The notes: generated from the letters alone by a model not told the origin. A DNA stretch of 36,116 bases from Betaproteobacteria bacterium (GCA_016868295.1 VGHJ01000025.1:1-36116); one strand, 5' to 3'. Positions 1-7,623 are shown, numbered from the stretch's first letter. Numbers and translations are program-made.

Positions 1-743
1 GTCACCTTGGCGCCGAGCAGCACGCCGCCCTTGCCCGGCTTGGCGCCCTGCGACAGCTTGATCTCGAAGGCGCGCACGCTGTCGTGCGCGGCGATCTCGC
101 GCAGCCGCTCGATCGACAGGCGCCCCTCGGCGTCGCGCACGCCGTACTTGGCCGTGCCGATCTGCATGATGAGGTCGCAGCCGCCCTCGAGGTGGTAGGG
201 CGAGAGGCCGCCCTCGCCGGTGTCGAGCCAGCAGCCGGCGGCGGCCGCGCCGCGCGACAGCGCCCGCACCGCCGGTTTCGAGATGGCGCCGTAGCTCATG
301 CCGCTGATGTTCACGATCGAGCGCGCCGAGCAAGGCCGCTCGCACCAGCCTTCGCCGATGAGGATCGGCGGCGTCGGCTTCTGCTCCTCCTCGATCACCG
401 GAAACGGCGCATTGACGAACACCAGCGCGCCCGGCTCGCGCAGGTTGTAGGTGGAACCGAAGCCGATGACGCCGCCCTCGTCCTTGGCCAGGCGGTAGAC
501 CCAGGCGCGCGTGGCGCGGTTGAAGGGCATCTCCTCGCGGTCGCCGGTGAAGAAGTACTGGCGGAAGTACTCGCCGAGCTGCTCGAAGAAGTAGCGCAAG
601 CGGCCGACGATGGGATAGTTGCGCAGGACGGAGTGCTTCTTCTGCGTGATGTCCTTGACGTACCAGACGACGAGCGCGGCGAAGAGGCCGATGGCCAGCA
701 GGGTGCCGATGCTGACGGAAAGTACGCTGACGAGACCGCTCAT
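1..743 (-). CDS. FMN-binding glutamate synthase-like membrane-anchored protein (3' end outside window)
   Basis: Reading the minus strand from ATG at 743 gives 247 codons that stay open to the window edge. Residues 1-28 form one membrane segment followed by basic residues, so the rest probably lies in the cytoplasm. From about residue 130 the sequence turns into the glutamate synthase FMN/TIM-barrel type (ISGMSYGAISKPAVRALSRG, then DTGEGGLSPYH and FEIKLSQGAKPGKGG), as in stand-alone GltB-like proteins. It lacks the glutaminase domain of true GltB at its N-terminus. The physiological reaction of this family is poorly known, so I do not call it glutamate synthase. It is divergent from nadC across 56 bases. 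The C-terminal half, with any iron-sulfur ligands, cannot be judged here. Confidence 0.85.
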   Translation of the reverse strand, partial: MSGLVSVLSVSIGTLLAIGLFAALVVWYVKDITQKKHSVLRNYPIVGRLRYFFEQLGEYFRQYFFTGDREEMPFNRATRAWVYRLAKDEGGVIGFGSTYNLREPGALVFVNAPFPVIEEEQKPTPPILIGEGWCERPCSARSIVNISGMSYGAISKPAVRALSRGAAAAGCWLDTGEGGLSPYHLEGGCDLIMQIGTAKYGVRDAEGRLSIERLREIAAHDSVRAFEIKLSQGAKPGKGGVLLGAKV

Positions 744-799
744 GCTGCCCTCCCGGCGGGTAGAATTGCCCTTTCAGAATAGTGTTGACGGCAGGTTTC

Positions 800-1648
800 A
801 TGGAAACTTCAGGAACACTCGCGGCCGAGATCGGGAGAAACGTCGCCGCCGCCCTGGCCGAGGACATCGGCAGCGGCGATCTGACCGCCCTGCTCACCCC
901 GGCCGGCCATCCGGCGCGCGGCATCGTCGTCAGCCGCGAGGAGGCGGTGCTCTGCGGCACGGCCTGGTTCGACGCCTGCTTCCACAAGCTGGACCCCGGC
1001 GCCCGCATCCGCTGGCATGCCCCGGACGGCGCCCGCATCCACGCCGGACAGATGCTCTGCGAGATCGAGGCCGACACGCGCGCCCTGCTCACCGCCGAGC
1101 GGCCGGCGCTGAACTTCCTGCAATTGCTCTCCGGCACCGCCACCGTCACGCGCAAATACGTCGATGCCGTCGCCGGCACGCGGGCGAAGATCGTCGACAC
1201 GCGCAAGACCCTGCCCGGCCTGCGCCTGGCGCAGAAGTACGCCGTGCGCTGCGGCGGCGGCACCAACCACCGCCTCGGCCTCTACGACGGCATTCTCATC
1301 AAGGAAAACCACATCATGGCCGCCGGCGGAGTGGCGGCGGCGCTGGCGCAGGCAGTCAAGCTGGCGCCGAAAGGCGTCTTCATCCAGATCGAGGTGGAAA
1401 ACCTGGCGCAGCTCGAGGAGGCGCTGGCGGCCGAGGCGAAGATGATCCTGCTCGACAACATGGACTTGGCGCAGATGCGCAAGGCGGTGGCCCTGACGGC
1501 GGGCCTGGCGCTGCTGGAGGCCTCGGGCGGGGTGGTTTTGTCGAAGGTGCGGGCGATCGCCGAAACCGGTGTGGACCGCATCTCCATCGGCAGCCTGACC
1601 AAGGACGTGCGGGCCATCGACCTGTCCCTGCGCCACGTGGAGAAGTAG
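800..1648 (+). CDS. nadC: nicotinate-nucleotide pyrophosphorylase (quinolinate phosphoribosyltransferase)
   Basis: NadC converts quinolinate and PRPP to nicotinate mononucleotide, CO2 and pyrophosphate in de novo NAD synthesis, in the cytoplasm. The 282-residue product has the family length. Visible signatures are DTRKTLPGLR (133-142), GGGTNHRLGLYDG just after, IKENH (168-171), and the C-terminal barrel strands LLDNMDL and ISIGSLTKD. I chose ATG 800 because GCAGG at 791-795 precedes it closely and the protein then starts like the family; an in-frame GTG at 782 would add six residues. nadA and nadB are not adjacent. The gene is divergent from the glutamate synthase-like gene. Confidence 0.93.
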   Translation: METSGTLAAEIGRNVAAALAEDIGSGDLTALLTPAGHPARGIVVSREEAVLCGTAWFDACFHKLDPGARIRWHAPDGARIHAGQMLCEIEADTRALLTAERPALNFLQLLSGTATVTRKYVDAVAGTRAKIVDTRKTLPGLRLAQKYAVRCGGGTNHRLGLYDGILIKENHIMAAGGVAAALAQAVKLAPKGVFIQIEVENLAQLEEALAAEAKMILLDNMDLAQMRKAVALTAGLALLEASGGVVLSKVRAIAETGVDRISIGSLTKDVRAIDLSLRHVEK

Positions 1649-1757
1649 GGCCTGGCTGCCTTGCCATCCCCCTGCGAAACAGGTATAAACATTCTGCGCC
1701 GGGCGCCGTTAATGACAAGGCCGGCCATCACAAGAATGGAATGTCGGGAGCTTCGAG

Positions 1758-1895
1758 ATGCTGTTCCTCATCTACTACGTCGTCGCCATCACCATCCTGA
1801 TCCTGCACTTCACGGGATTCCTGGCGCGTCACAACATCGAGTGGCTGATCCTGGTCCTGGCGGTGACGGTGTTCCCGGCCGTCATCTACCTCTGA
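1758..1895 (+). CDS. small two-helix membrane protein, 45 residues, unknown
   Basis: A 45-codon frame opens at ATG 1758, with GGGAG at 1745-1749 eight bases upstream as a good ribosome binding site. The product is almost entirely two hydrophobic stretches, residues 1-20 and 28-45, joined by a short polar turn (LARHNIEW). It ends on YL with a TGA six bases before the convergent thrC stop. I do not recognise the family. The clean binding site, lack of charged residues in the helices and fit between nadC and thrC argue for a real small membrane protein, but short hydrophobic frames can arise by chance in GC-rich DNA. Confidence 0.6.
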   Translation: MLFLIYYVVAITILILHFTGFLARHNIEWLILVLAVTVFPAVIYL

Positions 1896-1901
1896 CGTCC
1901 C

Positions 1902-3338
1902 TCACGCCCGGGCGGCGATAAACGCCTTCACCGCCCCAACATCCGCCTCCATCACTTCCACCCGCTGCGGCAGGGCCTCGAGGCCCTCCAGTTCGCGCGG
2001 ACGCCCCGGCTCGCGGCCGAGCGCCTCGCGAATGGTCTCGGCGAACTTCACCGGCTGCGCCGTCTCCAGCACCACCATCGGCACGCCGGCTTCGCCCAAT
2101 TCACGATGGACTTGCGCCACCTTGAGGCCGTCGGCGGTGTGCGGATCGATCAAGACGCCGTATTTCTCCCAGGCCGCACGGATCGTCGCCAGGCGGTCGG
2201 CATGGCTGCTGGTGCCCGAGACGAAGCGGAACTCCGGCAGGCGTGCCATATAAGGCGTGCCGCGCAGGTCGAAGCTGCCGCCCGCGTCCACGCTTGACCA
2301 CCATTCCCGCACCACGGCCGCATCGCGCCCGGCGAGATCGAAGGCGAAGCGCTCGAAGTTGGAGGCCTTGGAGATGTCCATCGAGGGGCTCGAGGTGACG
2401 CGCGTCTCCGCCGTCGCGCGCGGCCGATACACGCCGCTGCGGAAGAACTCGTCGAGCACGTCGTTCTCGTTGGTGGCCAGCACCAGGCGCGCGACGGGCA
2501 GGCCCATCATGCGCGCGACGTGGCCGGCGCAGATGTTGCCGAAGTTGCCCGAGGGCACGGCGAAGGCGACCTGCTCGTCGTTCGAGCGCGTGGCGGCAAA
2601 GTAGCCCTTGAAGTAGTACACTACCTGGGCGGCGACGCGCGCCCAGTTGATCGAGTTCACCGCGCCGATCCGGTAGCGCGCCTTGAAGTCGGCGTCGTTG
2701 GAGACGCTCTTCACGATGTCCTGGCAGTCGTCGAACATGCCGCGGATGGCGATGTTGAAGATGTTGGCGTCCGGCAGCGAGTACATCTGCGCGCGCTGGA
2801 AGTCGCTCATCAGGCCGTGCGGCGAGAGCATGAAGACCTTCACGCCGCGCTTGCCGCGCATGGCGTACTCGGCGGCCGAGCCGGTGTCGCCCGAAGTGGC
2901 GCCGAGGATGTTGATCGACTCGCCGCGTTTCTCCAGCACGTACTCGAACAGGTTGCCGAGCAGCTGCATGGCCATGTCCTTGAAGGCCAGCGTCGGCCCG
3001 TTGGAGAGCTCCAGCAGGTGCAGCCCCGGCTCCAGGGTGGTGAGCGGCGTGATGTCGGACGCGTCGCGTCCCGGCCGGCACCAGCGGTAGGTCTGCGCCG
3101 TGTAGGTGCGGACCACGATGGCCTTCAGGTCGCAGGCCGGGATGTCGGTGATGAACTTCTCCAGCACGCGCAGCGCGAGGGCGTGGTATGGCAGCGCGCG
3201 CCACGCGTCCAGCTCGGCCCGCGTCACCTGCGGATAGGCTTCCGGCAGGTAGAGCCCGCCATCGGGCGCCAGGCCGCCGAGCAGGATGTCACAGAAAGCG
3301 CGGGGCGGCGACTGGCCTCGTGTCGAGATGTACATCAT
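1902..3338 (-). CDS. thrC: threonine synthase
   Basis: Threonine synthase turns O-phosphohomoserine into threonine with pyridoxal phosphate, the last step after Hom. The 478-residue product matches the long proteobacterial/fungal class. The cofactor lysine is K120 in GPTLAFKDMAMQLLG, and the phosphate-binding stretch GATSGDTGSAAEYAM follows. The start has two consecutive Met codons at 3338 and 3335; either is possible. In related genomes thrC usually follows hom directly; here 1.27 kb with mqsRA and a small frame lies between, so thrC may no longer be co-transcribed with hom. It converges on the 45-residue gene at 1758. Confidence 0.95.
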   Translation of the reverse strand: MMYISTRGQSPPRAFCDILLGGLAPDGGLYLPEAYPQVTRAELDAWRALPYHALALRVLEKFITDIPACDLKAIVVRTYTAQTYRWCRPGRDASDITPLTTLEPGLHLLELSNGPTLAFKDMAMQLLGNLFEYVLEKRGESINILGATSGDTGSAAEYAMRGKRGVKVFMLSPHGLMSDFQRAQMYSLPDANIFNIAIRGMFDDCQDIVKSVSNDADFKARYRIGAVNSINWARVAAQVVYYFKGYFAATRSNDEQVAFAVPSGNFGNICAGHVARMMGLPVARLVLATNENDVLDEFFRSGVYRPRATAETRVTSSPSMDISKASNFERFAFDLAGRDAAVVREWWSSVDAGGSFDLRGTPYMARLPEFRFVSGTSSHADRLATIRAAWEKYGVLIDPHTADGLKVAQVHRELGEAGVPMVVLETAQPVKFAETIREALGREPGRPRELEGLEALPQRVEVMEADVGAVKAFIAARA

Positions 3339-3356
3339 TTCAAGTCAAACGCCGCA

Positions 3357-3584
3357 TTATTCTTTGAGGATACGCATTTTGACTCTTACCCGATCAAAAA
3401 GCATTTTCCCATCCCAACAAATTTTCTCATGAATATAGTTATTTGCTGCTTTGGAACTTGAAAACACCATCAGTTCAACAAGGGGGCTGTTCGAGTCAAT
3501 GTATTTCAGCCCATCTCGATCTAAGAAATGACCAGTTTTTTCACCTTGGTTGCCAATTTCCTCGATGAGATAGATTGTTCGCAA
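3357..3584 (-). CDS. hypothetical 75-residue protein, doubtful
   Basis: This open frame starts at TTG 3584 just after an in-frame TAA, and has no other start before codon 39. The product is hydrophilic with aromatic residues scattered through it (IYLIEEIG, HFLDRDGLKYID, NNYIHEKICWDG). I do not recognise it. Its DNA is clearly more AT-rich than the flanking thrC, so it belongs to the inserted DNA between hom and thrC. It could be an accessory gene of the inserted module, a gene remnant, or a chance frame. If it is not a gene, 3339-3709 holds only AT-rich DNA, the GGGGTCAGACCCC inverted repeat and one dispersed motif copy. Confidence 0.35.
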   Translation of the reverse strand: MRTIYLIEEIGNQGEKTGHFLDRDGLKYIDSNSPLVELMVFSSSKAANNYIHEKICWDGKMLFDRVRVKMRILKE

Positions 3585-3613
3585 TGTTGTGATCCATTAA
3601 TGGGGAGATGGGG

Positions 3614-3628
3614 GTCAGACCCCAGATA
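3614..3628. repeat. short inverted repeat GGGGTC-A-GACCCC
   Basis: Six-base arms flank a single A, too tight for an RNA hairpin at full pairing. No T-run follows on either strand, so it is not a convincing terminator. It lies downstream of mqsA in the inserted segment. Confidence 0.5.
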
Positions 3629-3661
3629 CTCCTCAAATTACTCTTAGAGAGAGATAGCAAT

Positions 3662-3685
3662 CGCCGTATTGGGGAGACTGACTTT
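3662..3685 (-). repeat. dispersed bipartite motif, copy 1
   Basis: On the minus strand AAAGTCAGTC (3685-3676), eight bases, then ACGGCG (3667-3662). Intergenic, just downstream of mqsA. Its left flank GGGG extends the similarity to the copy at 8374. Confidence 0.75.
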
Positions 3686-3709
3686 CCCCGCCGCGTCCCA
3701 CGCCGCCCC

Positions 3710-4135
3710 TCACCCAGCCGACTGCAGTTCGGCAAGCAACTCCGGATGCTTGTCCAGCAGGCGAAACAGGTTAACGACGGCCGCAACCGGGCGCGCCTTG
3801 CCGCGCTCGTAGCGAGAGAAGGCGTTGGGGCCGCCGCCGGCGATCGCCGCTGCCTGCGCCTGGGTCAGTTTGAGACGCTTGCGGATGCGCGCCAACTCCT
3901 CGCGCTGTTGCGCGTCCCGCTCGGCGGCAAGCACATCAAGCACTGCCGCATAGCGTTTGGCCTCCCCTTCACTGACGAACTCGATTTCCCCGCACGCCGG
4001 GCAGTGCCAGCCCTTCACTTTCGGCACCACGCGCGCGAGGCCATCCAACTCGATGGTCACGTCCTTCGTCCGCAGTTCCATGTCCGACTGTTCGCAGTTC
4101 AGGCAGGGATGGTTTTTCGCTTTGCTCATGCTCAT
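3710..4135 (-). CDS. mqsA: antitoxin MqsA, zinc-binding/HTH
   Basis: MqsA neutralises the MqsR ribonuclease and represses its own operon. The 141-residue product has the two-part MqsA design: an N-terminal zinc domain with C11-x2-C14 and C45-x2-C48, a helical linker, and a C-terminal Xre-type helix-turn-helix (TQAQAAAIAGGGPNAFSRYE). N104 and R108 in NAFSR correspond to the Asn and Arg that contact the AACCT half-sites in the E. coli protein. ATG 4135 overlaps the mqsR stop as ATGA, so the two are translationally coupled; an internal ATG two codons on is also possible. The toxin-first gene order is the usual one for mqsRA. Confidence 0.93.
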   Translation of the reverse strand: MSMSKAKNHPCLNCEQSDMELRTKDVTIELDGLARVVPKVKGWHCPACGEIEFVSEGEAKRYAAVLDVLAAERDAQQREELARIRKRLKLTQAQAAAIAGGGPNAFSRYERGKARPVAAVVNLFRLLDKHPELLAELQSAG

Positions 4136-4434
4136 AGCCTCTTGAACGAAATCACGATGGAGCCGTCGCTTCGCAAGATGAATTTGACGTAGGCGGGACC
4201 CGCGGGGGTGTCCGCGTGGTACACGTCCTGCCACAGCCGATGGTCGCCATGCGTGGTCATGCTCTTGACGAAACAATGGCCCGGCATTCCGATCACAACC
4301 TTCAGCATTGCCGCCAGGTCCAGGCCCATCGCATAGCCACCGGTCAGCGCCGTAGCGGTGAAGGCATCCGCCCCGCGCGCCGCCACCCCAGCCTTGATTT
4401 CCGCCAGCAGGTAGTGCGGCTTGCGTTTCTCCAT
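4132..4434 (-). CDS. mqsR: mRNA interferase toxin MqsR
   Basis: MqsR is a RelE-fold, ribosome-independent endoribonuclease that cuts mRNA mainly at GCU sites (family knowledge). The 100-residue product follows E. coli MqsR from its first residues (MEKRKPH) to its end (IVISFK). The residues linked to catalysis are all present: K57 (FVKSMTT), Q69 (LWQDVY), Y82 (AYVKF) and K98 (SFKRL). It therefore looks like an active toxin. No Shine-Dalgarno sequence is evident; the ATG is close behind the predicted promoter. Start choice is fixed by the family N-terminus and by the operator right upstream. Confidence 0.94.
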   Translation of the reverse strand: MEKRKPHYLLAEIKAGVAARGADAFTATALTGGYAMGLDLAAMLKVVIGMPGHCFVKSMTTHGDHRLWQDVYHADTPAGPAYVKFILRSDGSIVISFKRL

Positions 4435-4441
4435 TAATCTG

Positions 4442-4470
4442 AATTTAACCTATTAGGTTAATTATGGCAA
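4442..4470 (-). promoter_or_regulatory. putative mqsRA sigma-70 promoter
   Basis: On the minus strand TTGCCA (4470-4465) and TAAATT (4447-4442) are 17 bases apart, with the palindrome at 4445-4461 lying across the spacer and the -10 box. Transcription would then begin next to the mqsR ATG, giving an almost leaderless mRNA. CATAAT (4466-4461) is an alternative -10 that would give a roughly 20-base leader. Confidence 0.5.
4445..4461. promoter_or_regulatory. MqsA operator palindrome
   Basis: TTAACCTATTAGGTTAA is a perfect palindrome with eight-base arms around one T. It contains the AACCT/AGGTT half-sites bound by MqsA in the E. coli mqsRA promoter, and ends ten bases before the mqsR ATG. Only one such palindrome is visible here; the E. 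coli promoter has two. Confidence 0.88.
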
Positions 4471-4518
4471 TGAATATCAGGGTCATTGCCGCTGTACTCG
4501 GAAACGCGTGAATGCCAT

Positions 4519-4542
4519 CTCCGTCCTGGCGAGACTGACATT
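4519..4542 (-). repeat. dispersed bipartite motif, degenerate copy 2
   Basis: Read on the plus strand, CTCCGT (one mismatch to CGCCGT), eight bases, then GACTGACATT. Nineteen of 24 positions match copy 1, in the same orientation, so the pair brackets mqsRA as imperfect direct repeats. A palindrome ATTTTAAAAT overlaps its right end. Confidence 0.55.
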
Positions 4543-4569
4543 TTAAAATCTCAGCCACCCTCTCCCCTA

Positions 4570-4595
4570 CCCCTCTCCCGCCAGCGGGAGAGGGG
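4570..4595. terminator. GC-rich hairpin after hom (REP-like)
   Basis: CCCCTCTCCCGC and GCGGGAGAGGGG form a perfect 12-base stem around CA, beginning ten bases beyond the hom stop. No T-run follows on the minus strand, so any termination or 3'-end protection would not be of the classical intrinsic type. It belongs to the CCCTCTCCC/GGGAGAGGG family seen elsewhere in the window. Confidence 0.6.
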
Positions 4596-4605
4596 AGGAA
4601 AGGGG

Positions 4606-5916
4606 TCAGTTCAATTCTTCCAGCCGCAGGCGCACCACTCTGCCCTTCACCACCGGCAGCGCCTCGATGCGGGCGATGGCGGCCTCCATGTTCTTCTCGC
4701 GCGTCAGGTGGGTGAGCATGATGATGTCGGTCTGCTCCTCGCCCTCGGCCGGCTCGCGCTGGATCATGGCGTCGATGGAGATCTGCTGGTCGGCCAGGAT
4801 GCGCGTGATGTCGGCGAGCACGCCGGGGCGGTCCTCGACGCGCATGCGGAAGTAGTAGGCGGTCTCCACCTCGCCCATCGCCAGCACCGGGATCGCCTTC
4901 ACCGCGTCGGGCTGGAAGGCGAGGTGCGGCACGCGGTGCTCCGGATCGGCGGTGTGCATGCGGGTGACATCGACCAGGTCGGCGATGACGGCGCTGGCCG
5001 TCGGCTCGGCGCCGGCGCCCTTGCCGTAGTAGAGCGTGCTGCCGACGGCGTCGCCCTTCACCAGCACGGCGTTCATGGCGCCCTCGACGTTGGCGATGAG
5101 GCGCTTCGTCGGGATCAGCGTCGGGTGCACGCGCAGCTCGATGCCCTCCCGCTTCCGCTTGGTGATGCCGAGCAGCTTGATGCGGTAGCCGAGCTGCTCG
5201 GCGTAGCGGATGTCCTCCGCCTGCAGCGTACTGATGCCCTCGACGTGGCACTTGTCGAACTGCATCGGAATGCCGAAGGCGATGGCCGACATGATGGTCA
5301 GCTTGTGCGCGGCATCCACGCCCTCGACGTCGAAGGTCGGGTCGGCCTCCGCGTAGCCCAGCCGCTGCGCCTCCTTCAGCACGGTCTCGAAGGGCAGGCC
5401 CTTGTCGCGCATCTCGGAGAGGATGAAGTTGGTGGTGCCGTTGATGATGCCGGCGATCCACTCGATGCGGTTGGCGGTGAGGCCCTCGCGCAGCGCCTTG
5501 ATGATGGGGATGCCGCCGGCCACCGCCGCCTCGAAGGCGACCATGACGCCCTTACTCTGCGCGGCGGCGAAGATCTCGTTGCCGTGCGTGGCGAGCAGCG
5601 CCTTGTTGGCGGTGACGACGTGCTTGCCGTTCTCGATGGCCTTCAGCACCAGTTCCTTCGCCACGCCAGTGCCGCCGATCAGCTCGACGACGATGTCGAC
5701 TTCCGGGTCGGCGACGACGGAAAACGCGTCGTCGGTGAGGCGGCAGGCGCCGCCGGTAACCTGCTTCGCCAGTTCGAGGTTCTTGTCGGCGACGACGGAT
5801 ATGCGGATGGGCCGGCCGGCGCGGCGCGTGATCTCCTCCTGGTTGCGCTGGAGGACGGTGAAGGTGCCGCCGCCGACGGTGCCGATGCCGAGCAGGCCTA
5901 CGTTGATGGGTTTCAT
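4606..5916 (-). CDS. hom: homoserine dehydrogenase
   Basis: Hom reduces aspartate semialdehyde to homoserine with NAD(P)H, feeding threonine and methionine synthesis. The 436-residue product is the stand-alone form without an aspartokinase domain. It has the N-terminal nucleotide-binding fold (GLLGIGTVGGG, about 8-18), the catalytic core AVAGGIPIIKALREGL, and a C-terminal ACT domain of about 80 residues (DRPGVLADITRILADQ), the usual site of threonine feedback. ATG 5916 overlaps the GNAT stop by four bases, so it is coupled to the upstream genes. The expected downstream partner thrC is displaced by the mqsRA insert. Confidence 0.96.
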   Translation of the reverse strand: MKPINVGLLGIGTVGGGTFTVLQRNQEEITRRAGRPIRISVVADKNLELAKQVTGGACRLTDDAFSVVADPEVDIVVELIGGTGVAKELVLKAIENGKHVVTANKALLATHGNEIFAAAQSKGVMVAFEAAVAGGIPIIKALREGLTANRIEWIAGIINGTTNFILSEMRDKGLPFETVLKEAQRLGYAEADPTFDVEGVDAAHKLTIMSAIAFGIPMQFDKCHVEGISTLQAEDIRYAEQLGYRIKLLGITKRKREGIELRVHPTLIPTKRLIANVEGAMNAVLVKGDAVGSTLYYGKGAGAEPTASAVIADLVDVTRMHTADPEHRVPHLAFQPDAVKAIPVLAMGEVETAYYFRMRVEDRPGVLADITRILADQQISIDAMIQREPAEGEEQTDIIMLTHLTREKNMEAAIARIEALPVVKGRVVRLRLEELN

Positions 5917-6362
5917 TTGAGGTTTTTCCTGAAGCAGAAGCCGGGGATGTGCATCCCCTCGCGAAAATAGAACTTGTGGGCTGCAGCGCGCTGCGCGCCG
6001 GAATCCAGCGCGATCACATCGCAGCCGAGCTGGCCGGCCTTCGCTTGCAGCCAGTCGAACAGCAGCTTGCCGAAGCCGCGCGATCGCCGCGCCGCGTCGG
6101 TGACCAGGTCATCCACGTAGAGACGCCGCCCCTCGTAGGTGTTCTCCACCAGTCGCCACACCGCCAGGGCGCAGACGGCGCCGTCCTCGGTCACCACCAC
6201 CATGCGGCCGCCGTTGGCGAACACCTCGCCCAGGCGGCCCGCATAGCCGGCCGGCAGGTCCGGACGCAGCTGCCGATGCACGCCCTCGGCGCGCGCCAGC
6301 CAGTCCGGCGCGGCCACCCTGCCGTCGGCCCCGTTGACTTCGACGATCTCAGGCCGTGCCAT
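5913..6362 (-). CDS. GNAT family N-acetyltransferase
   Basis: The 149-residue product is a single GNAT domain: a central VVTEDGAVCALAVWRL strand pair, LYVDDLVTDAARRSRGFGKLLFDWL with the acetyl-CoA-binding R-x2-G-x-G/A turn (RSRGFGKLL), and a C-terminal ALDSGAQRAAAHKFYFREGM stretch. The substrate cannot be told from sequence. It overlaps the end of alaA by 14 bases and the start of hom by four, so it sits inside a tightly coupled amino-acid operon and may modify a small amine or amino acid. Confidence 0.85.
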   Translation of the reverse strand: MARPEIVEVNGADGRVAAPDWLARAEGVHRQLRPDLPAGYAGRLGEVFANGGRMVVVTEDGAVCALAVWRLVENTYEGRRLYVDDLVTDAARRSRGFGKLLFDWLQAKAGQLGCDVIALDSGAQRAAAHKFYFREGMHIPGFCFRKNLK

Positions 6363-7578
6363 GCCGCTTCCGGTAGCCCTCGAGGAAGCGTGCGATGCGG
6401 CCGATGGCTTCGCGCAAGTCGTCCTCGTGGGGCAGGAAAACGAGGCGGAAGTGGTCGGGATGCGGCCAGTTGAAGCCGCTCCCCTGCACCAGCAGCACCT
6501 TCTCCTCCCGCAGCAGCTCGGCGATGAAGGCCTGGTCGTCCTCGATCGGGTAGAGCTTCGGGTCGAGCCGCGGGAACATGTACAGCGTTGCCTTCGGCTT
6601 GACGCAGGTCACGCCCGGGATGGCCGTGATCAGGTCGTAGGCGACGTCGCGCTGGCGGCACATGCGCCCGCCCGGCGCGACGAGGTCGTCGATGCTCTGG
6701 TAGCCGCCGAGGGCGGTCTGGATGCCATGCTGTCCGGGCGCGTTGGCGCACAGGCGCATCGAGGCCAGCATTTCGAGCCCCTCGATGTAGTCCTTCGCGT
6801 GGCGCTTGTCGCCGGAGACCACCATCCAGCCGGCGCGGTAGCCGCAGGAGCGGTAGTTCTTCGAGAGGCCGTTGAAGGTGATGGTCAGCACGTCCTCGGA
6901 GAGTGAGGCGATCGCCGTGTGGCTGTTGCCGTCATAGAGCACCTTGTCGTACACCTCGTCGGAATAGACGAGGAGGTGATGCTCGCGCGCGATCCCGATG
7001 ATCTCCCTGAGCAGCTCGTCCGGATACAGCGCGCCGGTCGGGTTGTTCGGGTTGATGATGACGATCGCCTTGGTCTGCGGCGTGATCTTGCCCCGGATGT
7101 CGTCGAGGTCCGGCAGCCAGCCGTTCTCCTCGTCGCACAGGTAATGGCGCGGCGTGCCGCCGGAGAGGCTGATCGCCGCCGTCCACAGCGGGTAGTCCGG
7201 CGCCGGCACCAGCACCTCGTCGCCGGCGTCGAGCAGGGCGTTCATCGCCATCACGATCAGCTCGGACACGCCGTTGCCGACGTAGATGTCCTCCAGCGTC
7301 ACTCCCTTGATGTGCTTCTGCTGGCAGTAGTGCATGATCGCCTTGCGCGCGGCGAAGATGCCCTTCGAGTCGGTGTAGCCCGCGGCGTGCGGCAGGTTGC
7401 GGATGATGTCCTGCTGGATCTCTTCCGGCGCATCGAAGCCGAAGGCGGCGAGGTTGCCGATGTTCAGCTTGATGATCTTGTGGCCCTCCTCCTCCATCTG
7501 CTTGGCGATCTGCAGCACCGGGCCGCGGATGTCATAGCAGACGTTGGCGAGTTTGGCCGACTTGAGTACCGGTCGCAT
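6349..7578 (-). CDS. alaA: alanine-synthesising aminotransferase AlaA
   Basis: AlaA makes alanine from pyruvate and glutamate with pyridoxal phosphate. The 409-residue product follows the AlaA/YfbQ family closely: CYDIRGPVL near the N-terminus, PAPDYPLWTAA, NPNNPTGALY, and the cofactor lysine K240 in TFNGLSKNYR. Near the end, KVLLVQGSGFNWP matches the family substrate loop. I chose ATG 7578 because GAGGAAAG lies six to seven bases upstream; an in-frame start at 7614 would add twelve untypical residues. It is the first gene of the alaA-GNAT-hom cluster and is divergent from the Mth938-like operon. Confidence 0.93.
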   Translation of the reverse strand: MRPVLKSAKLANVCYDIRGPVLQIAKQMEEEGHKIIKLNIGNLAAFGFDAPEEIQQDIIRNLPHAAGYTDSKGIFAARKAIMHYCQQKHIKGVTLEDIYVGNGVSELIVMAMNALLDAGDEVLVPAPDYPLWTAAISLSGGTPRHYLCDEENGWLPDLDDIRGKITPQTKAIVIINPNNPTGALYPDELLREIIGIAREHHLLVYSDEVYDKVLYDGNSHTAIASLSEDVLTITFNGLSKNYRSCGYRAGWMVVSGDKRHAKDYIEGLEMLASMRLCANAPGQHGIQTALGGYQSIDDLVAPGGRMCRQRDVAYDLITAIPGVTCVKPKATLYMFPRLDPKLYPIEDDQAFIAELLREEKVLLVQGSGFNWPHPDHFRLVFLPHEDDLREAIGRIARFLEGYRKRHGTA

Positions 7579-7617
7579 GGCTGTCTTTCCTCGAATATGG
7601 CGGTGCAACATCAAGGC

Positions 7618-7623
7618 TATAAT
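7618..7623 (+). promoter_or_regulatory. candidate -10 box of the Mth938/phoH operon
   Basis: A perfect TATAAT lies 43 bases before the ATG at 7666 in the divergent region. No good TTGACA-like box is found 16-18 bases upstream, so this would be a promoter with a weak -35 element. Confidence 0.4.

Noticed and set aside
3614-3628. Rho-independent terminator after mqsA
   Set aside because: The GGGGTC-A-GACCCC repeat leaves no room for a loop and no T-run follows on either strand.
3541-3786. 81-codon minus-strand frame overlapping mqsA
   Set aside because: It runs across the mqsA end in another frame, has mixed composition and no recognisable pattern.
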